From: Ianthella basta
Taxonomy: Eukaryota > Porifera > Demospongiae > Verongiida > Ianthellidae
Assembly: GCA_964019415.1 (NCBI GenBank)
Contig: OZ025885.1
Location: 369,501-433,500, forward strand
Length of the DNA stretch: 64,000 nucleotides
Reading direction: 5' to 3'
Below, piece after piece: positions 37,503 to 49,700 of the stretch (within the stretch, counting starts at the first letter, position 1; the number at the start of each line of letters is the position of its first letter). The notes under the pieces are model-generated. The model had not been told where the DNA came from and searched no databases. It saw only the letters and a list, made by a program, of their open reading frames with translations. Both the position numbers and the translations under genes were made by a program.

Positions 37503-39718
37503 TTGTCTCATCTAGCCATTTCTTACTACATCTTGTCACATCTTGCCATTTCTTACTACGTCTTGTCACATCTTGCCATTTCTTACTACATCTTGTCTCA
37601 TCTTGCCATTTCTTACTATATCTTGTCTCATCTTGCCATTTCTTACTACATCTTGTCTCATCTTGCCATTTCTTACTACGTCTTGTCTCATTTTGCCATT
37701 TCTTACTACATCTTGTGTCATTTTGCCATTTCTTGCTACATCTTGTCTCATCTTGCCATTTCTTACTACATCTTGTCTCATCTTGCCATTTCTTACTACA
37801 TCTTGTCTCATCTTCTATTTCTTACTATATCTTGTCTCATCTTGCCATTTCTTACTACATCTTGTCTCATCTTGCCATTTCTTACTACGTCTTGTCTCAT
37901 CTTGCCATTTCTTTCTACATCTTGTTTCATCTTGCCATTTCTTACTACATCTTGTCTCATCTTGCCATTTCTTACTACATCTTGTCTCATTTTGCCATTT
38001 CTTAATAAATCTTGTCTAATCTTGCTATTTCTTTCTACGTCTTGTCTCATCTTGCCATTTCTTACTACGTCTTGTCTAATCTTGCTATTTCTTACTACGT
38101 CTTGTCTCATCTTGCCATTTCTTACTACGTCTTGTCACATCTTGCCATTTCTTACTGCATCTTGTCTCATCTTGCCATTTCTTACTATATCTGTTCTCAT
38201 CTTGCCTTTTCTTACTACGTCTTGTCACATCTTGCCTTTTCTTACTACGTCTTGTCACATCTTGCCATTTCTTACTATGTCTTGTCTCATCTTGCCATTT
38301 CTTACTTCATCTTGTCTCATCTTGCCATTTCTTACTACATCTTGTCTCATCTTGCCATTTCTTACTACATCTTGTCTCATCTTGCCATTTCTTACTACGT
38401 CTTGTCTCATCTTGCCATTTCTCACTACGTCTTGTCTCATCTTGCCATTTCTTACTACGTCTTGTCTCATCTTGCCCTTTCTTACTACGTCTTGTCACAT
38501 TTTGCCATTTCTTACTACGTCTTGTCTCATTTTGCCATTTCTTACTACGTCTTGTCTCATTTTGCCATTTCTTACTACGTCTTGTCTCATCTTGCTATTT
38601 CTTACTACATCTTGTCTCATCTTGCCATTTCATACTACATCTTGTCTCATCTTGCCATTTCTTATTACATCTAGTCTCATCTTGCCATTTCTTACTACAT
38701 CTTGTCATATCTTGCCATTTCTTACTACGTCTTGTCTCATCTTGCCCTTTCTTACTACATCTTGTCACATCTTGCCATTTGTTATTATATCTTGTCTCAT
38801 CTTGCCATTTCCTACTACGTCTTGTCTCATCTTGCCAGTTCTTACTATATCTTGTCTCATCTTGCCATTTCTTACTACGTCTTGTCTCATCTTGCCATTT
38901 CATACTACATCTTGTCTCATCTTGCCATTTCTTACTACATCTTGTCTCATCTTGCCATTTCTTACTATATCTTGTCTCATCTTGCCATTTCTTACAACAT
39001 CTTGTCTCATCTTGCCATTTCTTACTATCTCTTGTCTCATCTTGCCATTTCTTACTACATCTTGTCTCATCTTGCCATTTCTTACTACATCTTGTCTCAT
39101 CTTACCATTTCTTACTATATCTTGTCTCATCTTGCCATTTCTTACTACATCTTGTCTCATCTTGCCATTTCTTACTCTATATTGTCACATCTTGCCATTT
39201 CTTACTAAATCCTGTCTCATCTTGCCATTTCTTACTACATCTTGTCTCATCTTGCCATTTCTTACTACATCTTGTCTCATCTTGCCATTTCTTACTATAT
39301 CTTCTCTCATCTTGCCATTTCTTACTACGTCTAGTCTCATCTTGCCTTTTCTTACTACATCTTGTCTCTTCTTTTCATTTCTTACTATATCTTGTCTCAT
39401 CTTGCCATTTCTTACGTCTTGTCTCATCTTGCCATTTCTTACTTCATCTTGACTAATCTTGCCATTTCGTACTACGTCTTGTCTCATCTTGCCATTTCTC
39501 TCTTCATCTCGTCACATCTTGCCATTTCTTACGACATCTTGTCTCATCTTGCCATTTCTTACTATATCTTGTCTAATCTTGCCATTTCTTAGTATATCTT
39601 GTCTCATCTTGCCATTTCTTACTACGTCATGTCACATCTTGCCATTTCTTACTACGTCTTGTCACATCTTGCCATTTCTTACTATATCTTGTCTCATCTT
39701 GCCATTTCTTACTAAATC
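37503..39718 (+). repeat. Higher-order block, copy 3
   Basis: Full-length 2216-bp copy. Its start repeats 35887 at +1616 and its end repeats 37146-37502 at +2216. Only scattered single-base differences separate it from copy 2, indicating recent duplication, or a collapsed or expanded assembly. Confidence 0.85.
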
Positions 39719-42289
39719 TTGTCTCATCTAGCCATTTCTTACTACATCTTGTCACATCTTGCCATTTCTTACTACGTCTTGTCACATCTTGCCATTTCTT
39801 ACTATATCTTGTCTCATCTTGCCATTTCTTACTACGTCTTGTCTCATCTTGCCATTTCTTACTACATCTTGTCACATCTTGCCATTTCTCACTACGTCTT
39901 GTCTCATCTTGCCATTTCTTACTATATCTTGTCACATCTTGCCATTTCTTACTGCATCTTGTCTCATCTTACCATTTCTTACTATATCTTGTCACATCTT
40001 GCCATTTCTTACTAAATCTTGTCTCATCATGCCATTTCTTACTATATCTTGTCACATCTTGCCATTTCTTACTACATCTTGTCTCATCTTGCCATTTCTT
40101 ACTATATCTTGTCTCATCTTGCCATTTCTTACTAAATCTTGTCTCATCTTGCCATTTCTTACTACATCTTGTCTCATCTTGCCATTTCTTACTATATCTT
40201 GTCTCATCTTGCCATTTCTTACTACATCTTGTCTCATCTTGCCATTTCTTACTACATCTTGTCTCATCTTGCCATTTCTTACTACGTCTTGTCTCATCTT
40301 GCCATTTCTTACTACATCTTGTCTCATCTTGCCATTTCTTACTACATCTTGTCTCATCTTGCCATTTCTTACTACATCTTGTCTCATCTTGAGAATTCTT
40401 ACTATGTCTTGTCTCATTTTGCCATTTCTTACTACATTTTGTCTCATCTTGCCATTTCTTACTATATCTTGTCTCATCTTGCCATTTCTTACTATATCTT
40501 GTCTCATCTTGCCATTTCTTACTACATCTTGTCTCATCTTGCCATTTCTTACTACGTCTTGTCACATCTTGCCATTTTTTACTATATCTTGTCACATCTT
40601 GCCATTTCTTACTATATCTTGTTTCATCATGCCATTTCTTACTATATCTTGTCTCATCTTGCCTTTTCTTACTACATCTTGTCTCATCTTGCCATTTCTT
40701 ACTATATCTTGTCTCATCTTGCCATTTCTTACTACATCTTGTCTCATCTTGCCATTTCTTACTATATCTTGTCTCATCTTGCCATTTCTTACTACGTCTT
40801 GTCTCATCTTGCCATTTCTTACTATATCTTGTCACATCTTGCCATTTCTTACTACATCTTGTCTCATCTTGCCATTTCTTACTATATCTTGTCTCATCTT
40901 GCCTTTTCTTACTACGTCTTGTCTCATCTTGCCATTTCTTACTATATCTTGTCTCATCTTGCCATTTCTTACTACGTCTTGTCTCATCTTGCCATTTCGT
41001 ACTTCATCTTGTCTCATCTTGCCATTTCTTACTACGTCTTGTCTCATCTTGCCATTTCTCACTTCATCTTGTCTCATCCTGCCATTTCTTACTACATCTT
41101 ATCTCATCTTGCCATTTTTTACTATATTTTGTCTCATCTTGCCATTTCTTACTACGTCTTGTCTCATCTTGCCATTTCTTACTACATCTTGTCACATCTT
41201 GTTATTTTTTACTATGTCTTGTCACATCTTGCCATTTCTTACTACATCTTGTCACATCTTGCCATTTCTTACTACGTCTAGTCTAATCTTGCCATTTCTT
41301 ACTATATCTTGTCTCATCTTGCCATTTCTTACTACGTCTAGTCACATCTTGCCATTTCTTACTACGTCTTGTCACATCTTGCCATTTCTTACTATATCTT
41401 GTCTCATCTTGCCATTTCTTACTACGTCTTGTCTCATCTTGCCATTTCTTACTATATCTTGTCACATCTTGCCTTTTCTTACTACGTCTTGTCTCAACTT
41501 GCCATTTCTTATTATATCTTGTCACATCTTGCCATTTCTTACTATATCTTGTCTCATCTTGCCATTTCTTACTATATCTTGTCACATCTTGCCATTTCTT
41601 ACTACATCTTGTCTCATCATGCCATTTCTTACTATATCTTGTCACATCTTGCCATTTCTTACTACATCTTGTCTCATCTTGCCATTTCTTACTACATCTT
41701 TACTCATCTTGCCATTTCTTACTACGTCTTGTCTCATCTTGCCATTTCTTACTACATCTTGTCTCATCTTGCCATTTCTTATTACGTCTTGTCTCATCTT
41801 GCCATTTCTTACTACATCTTGTCTCATCTTGCCATTTCTTACTACGTCTTGTCTCATCTTGCCATTTCTTACTACATCTTGTCTCATGTTGCCATTTCTT
41901 ACTACATCTTGTCACATCTTGCCATTTGTTACTACATCTTGTCTCATCTTGCCATTTCTTACTACATCTTGTCTCATCTTGCCATTTCTTACTACATCTT
42001 GTCTCATCTTGCCATTTCTTACTACATCTTTTCTCATCTTGCCATTTCTTACTACATCTTGTCTCATCTTGCAATTTCTTACTACATCATGTCTCATCTT
42101 GCCATTTCTTACTACATCTTGTCTCATCTTGCCATTTCTTACTATATCTTGTCTCATCTTGCCATTTCTTACTATATCTTGTCTCATCTTGCCATTTCTT
42201 ACTACATCTTGTCTCATCTTGCCATTCTTACTAAATCTTGTCTCATCTTGCCATTTCTTACTACGTCTTGTCTCATCTGGCCATTTCGT

Positions 42290-44940
42290 ACTTCATCTAG
42301 TCTCATCTTGCCATTTCTTACTACGTCTTGTCTCATCTTGCCATTTCTTACTACATCTTGTCTCATCTTGCCATTTCTTACTACGTCTTGTCTCATCTTG
42401 CCTTTTCTTACTACGTCTTATCTCATCTTGCCTTTTCTTACTACGTCTTGTGTCATCTTGCCATATCTTGCTATGTCTTGTCACATCTTGCCATTTCTTA
42501 CTTCATCTAGTCTCATCATGCCATTTCTTACTGCGTCTTGTCACATCTTGCCATTTCTTACTACGTCTTGTCTCATCTTGCTATTTCTTACTACGGCTTG
42601 TCTAATCTTGCCATTTCTTTCTACGTCTTGTCACATCTTGCCATTTCTTACTTCATCTCTTCACATCTTGCCATTTCTTACTACGTCTTGTCTCATGTTG
42701 CCATTTCTTACTACGTCTTGTCTAATCTTGCCATTTCCTACTACGTCTTGTCACATCTTGCCATTTCTTACTTCATCTCTTCTCATCTTGCCATTTTTTA
42801 CTGCATCTTGTCTCATCTTGCCATTTCTTACTACTCATTGTCTCATCTTGCCATTTCTTACTACGTCTTGTCTCATCTTGCCATTTCTTACTATGTCTTG
42901 TCTCATCTTGCCATTTCTTACTACGTCTTGTCTCATCTTGCCATTTCTTACTACGTTTTGTCTAATCTTGCCATTTCCTACTACGTCTTGTCGCATCTTG
43001 CCATTTCTTACTTCATCTAGTCTCATCATGTTATTTCTTACTACATCTTGTCTCATCTTGCCATTTCTTACTACGTTTTGTCACATCTTGCCTTTTCTTA
43101 CTACGTCTTGTCACATCTTGCCTTATCTTACTGCGTCTTGTCTCATCTTGCCATTTCTTACTACATCTTGTCTCATCTTGCCATTTCTTACTATATCTTG
43201 TCTCATCTTGCCATTTCTTACTATATCTTGTCTCATCATGCTATTTCTTACTACGTCTTGTCTCATCTAGCCATTTCTTACTACGTCTTGTCTCATCTTG
43301 CTATTTCTTACTACGGCTTGTCTAATCTTGCCATTTCCCACTACGTCTTGTCACATCTTGCAATTTCTTACTTCATCTCTTCACATCTTGCCATTACTTA
43401 CTACGTCTTGTCTCATGTTGCCATTTCTTACTACGTCTTGTCTCATCTTGCCATTTCTTACTATATCTTGTCACATCTTGCCATTTCTTACTACGTCTTG
43501 TCTCAACTTGCCATTTCTTACTATATCTTGTCACATCTTGCCATTTCTTACTATATCTTGTCTCATCTTGCCATTTCTTACTACATCTTGTCACATCTTG
43601 CAATTTCTTACTACATCTTGTCTCATCATGCCATTTCTTACTATATCTTGTCACATCTTGCCATTTCTTACTACATCTTGTCTCATCTTGCCATTTCTTA
43701 CTACATCTTGTTTCATCTTGCCATTTCTTACTACGTCTTGTCTCATCTTGCCATTTCTTACTTTATCTTGTCTCATCTTGCCATTTCTTACTACGTCTTG
43801 TCTCATCTTGCCATTTCTTACTACATCTTGTCTCATCTTGCCATTTCTTACTACATCTTGTCACATCTTGCCATTTCTTACTACATCTTGTCTCATCTTG
43901 CCATTTCTTACTACATCTTGTCTCATCTTTCCATTTCTAACTACATCTTGTCTCATCTTGCCATTTCTTACTACATCTTGTCTCATCTTGCCATTTCTTA
44001 CTACATCATGTCTCATCTTGCCATTTCTTACTACATCTTGTCTCACCTTGCCATTTCTTACTACATCTTGTCTCATTTTGCCATTTCTTACTATATCTTG
44101 ACTCATGTTGCCATTTCTTACTATATCTTGTCTCATCTTGCCATTTCTTACTACATCTTGTCTCATCAGGCCATTCTTACTATATCTTGTCTCATCTTGC
44201 CATTTCTTACTACGTCTTGTCTCATCTTGCCATTTCTTATTTCATCTAGTCTCATCTTGCCATTTCTTACTACGTCTTGCCTCATCTTGCCATTTCTTAC
44301 TACATCTTGTCTCATCTTGCCATTTCTTACTACGTCTTGTCTCATCTTGCCATTTCTTACTACGTCTTATCTCATCTTGCCTTTTCTTACTACGTCTTGT
44401 GTCATCTTGCCATATCTTACTATGTCTTGTCACAAATTGCCATTTCTTACTTCATCTAGTCTCATCATGCCATTTCTTACTACGTCTTGTCACATCTTGC
44501 CATTTCTTACTACGGCTTGTCTAATCTTGCCATTTCCCACTACGTCTTGTCACATCTTGCCATTTCTTACTACATCTCTTCACATCTTGCCATTTCTTAC
44601 TACGTCTTGTCTCATGTTGTTATTTCTTACTACGTCTTGTCTAATCTTGCCATTTCCTACTACGTCTTGTCTCATCTTGCCATTTCTTACTTCATCTCTT
44701 CTCATCTTGCCATTTTTTACTGCATCTTGTCTCATCTTGCCATTTCTTACTACTCATTGTCTCATCTTGCCATTTCTTACTACGTCTTGTCTCATCTTGC
44801 CATTTCTTACTATGTCTTGTCTCATCTTGCCATTTCTTACTACGTCTTGTCTCATCTTGCCATTTCTTACTACGTTTTGTCTCATCTTGCCATTTCCTAC
44901 TACGTCTTGTCACATCTTGCCATTTCTTACTTTATCTAGT
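42290..44940 (+). repeat. Higher-order satellite blocks, 1949-bp spacing
   Basis: Variant series including CTACGGCTTGTC, TTCATCTCTTCAC and CTACTCATTGTC recur with an offset near 1949 bp (42293 to 44242), that is 65 monomers minus one base. CTACGGCTTGTC itself occurs near 42590, 43310 and 44510. Confidence 0.7.
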
Positions 44941-45285
44941 CTCATCATGCCATTTCTTACTACATCTTGTCTCATCTTGACATTTCCTACTACGTTTTGT
45001 CACATCTTGCCTTTGCTTACTACGTCTTGTCACATCTTGCCATTCTTACTATATCTTGTCTCATCTTGCCATTTCTTACTACGTCTTGTCTCATCTTGCC
45101 ATTTCTTACTATATCTTGTCTCATCTTGCCATTTCTTACTATATCTTGTCTCATCTTGCCATTTCGTACTACATCTTGTCTCATCTTGCCATTTCTTACT
45201 ATATCTTGTCACATCTTGCCATTTCTTATTACATCTTGTCTCATCTTGCCATTTCTTACTATATCTTGTCTCATCTTGCAATTTC

Positions 45286-46100
45286 TTAATATATCGTGTC
45301 TCATCTTGCCATTTCTTACTACGTCTTGTCACATCTAGCTATTTCTTACTATATCTTGTCTCATCTTGCCATTTCTTACTACGTCTTGTCACATCTTGCA
45401 ATTTCTTACTATATCTTGTCTCATCTTGCCATTTCTTACTACGTATTGTCACAACTTCCCATTTCTTACTATATCTTGTCTCATCTTGCCATTTCTTACT
45501 ACGTCTTGTCACATCTTGCCATTTCTTACTATATCTTGTCTCATCTTGCCATTTCTTACTACGTCTTGTCTCATCTTGCCATTTCTTACTATATCTCGTC
45601 ACATCTTGCCATTTCTTACTATATCTTGTCTCATCTTGCCATTTCTTACTATATCTTGTCTCATCATGCCATTTCTTACTATATCTTGTCTCATCTTGCC
45701 ATTTCTTACTACATCTTGTCTCATCATGCCATTTCTTACTATATCTTGTCACATCTTGCCATTTCTTACTATATCTTGTCTCATCTTGCCATTTCTTACT
45801 ACATCTTGTCTCATCTTGTCATTTCTTACTACATCTTGTCTCATCTTGTCATTTCTTACTATATCTTGTCACATCTTGCCATTTCTTACTACGTCTTGTC
45901 TCATCTTGCCATTTCTTACTACATCTTGTCTCATCTTGCCATTTCTTAATACATCTTGTCTCATCTTGCCATTTCTTACTACATCTTGTCTCATCTTGCC
46001 ATTTCTTACTACATCTTGTCTCATCTCGCCATTTCTTACTATATCTTGTCTCATCTTGCCATTGCTTACTATATCTTGTCACATCTTGCCATTTCTTACT
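45286..46100 (+). repeat. Higher-order satellite block, copy A (3090-bp spacing)
   Basis: The rare TTAATATATCGTGTC at 45286 and the variants after it recur at 48841. Offset is 3555 bp; removing the 465 bp contributed by the 47015-47467 insertion and its 12-bp duplication leaves 3090 bp, exactly 103 monomers. Confidence 0.75.
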
Positions 46101-47020
46101 ATATCTTGTCTAATCTTGCCTTTTCTTACTATATCTAATCTCATCTTGCCATTTCTGACTACATCTTGTCTCATCTTGCCATTTCTTACTACATCTTGTC
46201 TCATCTTGCCATTTCTTACTACGTCTTGTCTCATCTTGCCATTTCTTACTACGTCTTGTCTCATCTTGCCATTTCTTACTACGTCTTGTCTCATCTTGCC
46301 ATTTCTTACTACATCTTGTCTCATCTTGCCATTTCTTACTATATCTTGTCACATCTTGCCATTTCTTACTATATCTTGTTACATCTTGCCATTTCTTACT
46401 ACGTCTTGTCTCATCTTGCCATTTCTTTCTATATCTTGTCACATCTTGCTATTTCTTACTATATCTTGTCTCATCTTGCCATTTCTTACTACGTCTTGTC
46501 TCATCTTGCCATTCCTTGCTATATCTTGTCATATCTTGCCATTTCTTACTACGTCTTGTCACATCTTGCCATTTCTTACTATATCTTGTCTCATCTTGCC
46601 ATTTCTTACTATGTCTTGTCTCATCTTGCCATTTCTTACTATATCTTGTCACATCTTGCCATTTCTTACTACGTCTTGTCACATCTTGTTATTTCTTACT
46701 ATATCTTGTCACATCTTGCCATTTCTTACTACATCTTGTCACATCTTGCCATTTCTTACTATATCTTGTCACATCTTGCCATTTCTTACTACGTCTTGTC
46801 TCATCTTGCCATTTCTTACTATATCATATCACATCTTGTCATTTCTTACTATATCTTGTCACATCTTGCCGTTTCTTACTATATCTTGTCTCATCATGCC
46901 ATTTCTTACTATATCTTGTCTCATCTTGCCATTTCTTACTACGTCTTGTCTCATCTTTCCATTTCTTACTATATCTTGTCACATCTTGCCATTTCTTACT
47001 ATATCTTGTCTCATATATCG

Positions 47021-47105
47021 TAATATCCAGTGATAAGCCTTTGTTCAACCTAGCCCGGCCTGCATGGCCGTTGCAGTGGCTTACTGCAATGAACCGACCT
47101 CTCAA
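47021..47105 (+). repeat. Direct terminal repeat, left
   Basis: Runs from TAATATCCAGTGAT to GAACCGACCTCTCA. It is nearly identical to 47389-47468 apart from an internal CATG-containing insertion and a few substitutions. Confidence 0.9.
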
Positions 47106-47230
47106 CAATCCCGCGCAAGTCACGCTCATGACTTAGCCTTCCCCCATTAATATTCGCTCTTGTTGAAACCACAAGTGTTTCACTGGTGGGGGATACAAGA
47201 GTGACTAGTCATCATGCATTCCATCAGTAT

Positions 47231-47275
47231 GCCACCCTGATGATCCCCAATCAGGGCGAAACAGCTGTCTGTGGC
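47231..47275 (+). ncRNA. Hammerhead ribozyme motif, slightly degraded
   Basis: On plus: GCCACC (helix I), CTGATGA, TCCC-loop-GGGC (helix II with a U/C mismatch at the closing pair), GAAAC, AGCTGTC with the GTC triplet, TGTGGC. One helix I pair and one helix II pair are lost compared with 24963-25007, probably lowering activity. The palindromic helix III ACAGCTGT is intact. Confidence 0.75.
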
Positions 47276-47388
47276 TCTTCCATCTTTGTAGGATGACTAG
47301 TAATGGGGGAGGGCGCTCACTGGTTGCCATCAATAGGGCTCCGACCCCCAGCCTCCTGAAACACTTCGGTGTAGAAGGCTGTTAGGCA

Positions 47389-47467
47389 TAATATCCAGTG
47401 ATTAGCCTTTGATCAACCTAGCCCGGCCTGGCCGTTGCAGTGGCTTACTGCAATGAACCGACCTCTC
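47389..47467 (+). repeat. Direct terminal repeat, right
   Basis: Second copy of 47021-47105, offset 368 bp, slightly shorter inside (GGCCTGGCCG in place of GGCCTGCATGGCCG). Confidence 0.9.
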
Positions 47468-48840
47468 ATCTTGTCTCATCTTGCCATTTCTTACTACATC
47501 TTGTCTCATCTTGCCATTTCTTACTACATCTTGTCTCATCTTGCCATTTCTTACTACATCTTGTCTCATCTTGCCATTTCTTACTACGTCTTGTCTCATC
47601 TTGCCATTTCTTACTACATCTTGTCTCATCTTGTCATTTCTTACTACATCTTGTCTCATCTTGCCATTTCTTACTACATCTTGTCTCATCTTGCCATTTC
47701 TTACTATATCTTGTCTCATCTTGCCAGTTCTTACTACATCTTGTCTCATCTTGCCATTTCTTACTATATCTTGTCTCATCTTGCCATTTCTTACTATATC
47801 TTGTCTCATCTTGCCATTTCTTACTATATCTTGTCACATCTTGCCATTTCTTACTATATCTTGTCTCATCTTGCCATTTCTTACTACGTCTTGTCTCATC
47901 TTGCCATTTCTCACCATATCTTGTCTCATCTTGCCATTTCTTACTACGTCTTGTCACATCTTGCCATTTCTTACTATATCTTATCACATCTTGCCATTTC
48001 TTACTATATCTTGTCACATCTTGCCATTTCTTACAACATCTTGTCTCATCTTGCCATTTCTTACTACGTCCTGTCTCATCTTGCCATTTCTTACTACGTC
48101 TTGTCACATCTTGCCATTTCTTACTACGTCTTGTCTCATCTTGCCATTTCTTACTACGCTTTGTCTCATCTTGCCATTTCTTACTACATCTTGTCACATT
48201 TTGCCATTTCTTACTACGTCTTGTCTCATTTTGCCATTTCTTACTACATCTTGTCTCATCTTGCCATTTCTTACTACGTCTTGTCACATCTTGCCAATTC
48301 ATACTACGTCTTGTCACATCTTGTCATTTCTTACTATATCTTGTCTCATCTTGCCATTACTTACTACGTCTTGTCACATCTTGCCATTTCTTACTATATC
48401 TTGTCACATCTTGCCATTTCTTACTACGTCTTGTCTCATCTTGCCATTTCTTACTATATCTTGTCTCATCTTGCCATTTCTTACTATATCTTGTCACATT
48501 TTCCCATTTCTTGCTATATCTTGTCACATCTTGCCATTTCTTACTACGTCTAGTCTCATCTTGCCAATTCTTACTATATCTTGTCACATCTTGCCATTTC
48601 TTACTATATCTTGCCACATCTTGCCATTTCTTACCATAACTTGTCTCATCTTGTCATTTCTTACTATATCTTGTCTCATCTTGCCATTTCTTACTATATC
48701 TTGTCTCATCTTGCCATTTCTTACTACATCTTGTCTAATCTTGCCATTTCTTACTATATCTTGTCACATCTTGCCATTTCTTATTACATCTTGTCTCATC
48801 TTGCCATTTCTCACTATATCTTGTCTCATCTTGCCATTTC

Positions 48841-49700
48841 TTAATATATCGTGTCTCATCTTGCCATTTCTTACTACGTCTTGTCACATCTAGCTATTTC
48901 TTACTATATCTTGTCACATCTTGCCATTTCCTACTACGTCTTGTCACATCTTGCCATTTCTTACTATATCTTGTCTCATCTTGCCATTTCTTACTACGTC
49001 TTGTCACATCTTCCCATTTCTTACTATATCTTGTCTCATCTTGCCATTTCTTACTACGTCTTGTCACATCTTGCCATTTCTTACTATATCTTGTCACATC
49101 TTGCCATTTCTTACTACGTCTTGTCTCATCTTGCCATTTCTTACTATATCTCGTCACATCTTGCCATTTCTTACTATATCTTGACTCATCTTGCCATTTC
49201 TTACTATATCTTGTCTCATCATGCCATTTCTTACTATATCTTGTCTCATCTTGCCATTTCTTACTACATCTTGTCTCATCTTGCCATTTCTTACTATATC
49301 TTGTCACATCTTGCCATTTCTTACTATATCTTGTCTCATCTTGCCATTTCTTACTACATCTTGTCTCATCTTGCCATTTCTTACTACATCTTGTCTCATC
49401 TTGCCATTTCTTACTATATCTTGTCACATCTTGCCATTTCTTACTACGTCTTGTCTCATCTTGCCATTTCTTACTACATCTTGTCTCATCTTGCCATTTC
49501 TTACTACATCTTGTCTCATCTTGCCATTTCTTACTACATCTTGTCTCATCTTGCCATTTCTTACTACATCTTGTCTCATCTCGCCATTTCTTACTATATC
49601 TTATCTCATCTTTCCATTTCTTACTATATCTTGTCACATCTTGCCATTTCTTACTATATCTTGTCTAATCTTGCCTTTTCTTACTATATCTAGTCTCATC
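48841..49700 (+). repeat. Higher-order satellite block, copy B (3090-bp spacing)
   Basis: Partner of 45286-46100 with the same order of variants (CTAGCTATTTC, then alternating ATA/ACG units). It lies on the far side of the 47015-47467 insertion. Confidence 0.75.

Larger units (their letters stand above)
25359..47014 (+). repeat. 30-bp satellite array, block 3
   Basis: About 720 monomers, the longest block. The phase is held with very few net indels for long stretches (30353-35899 is a single unbroken frame). Small phase breaks occur near 25447-25475, 26030, 33980, 36200, 42226 and 45043. It contains the 2216/1616-bp tandem triplication and other higher-order blocks listed separately. Confidence 0.98.
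47015..47467 (+). mobile_element. Retrozyme-like element with 368-bp tandem unit and hammerhead
   Basis: A 453-bp non-coding insert. Its first 85 bp or so (47021-47105) are repeated directly at its end (47389-47467), offset 368 bp, so it is about 1.2 copies of a 368-bp unit. That unit carries one hammerhead motif on plus. Target duplication is ATCTTGTCTCAT (47003-47014 and 47468-47479), the same 12 bases as at the 24813-25358 element. The ribozyme module (about 47150-47325) is homologous, inverted, to that element. Tandem head-to-tail units with a hammerhead and no ORF are the expected form of a retrozyme. Confidence 0.75.
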
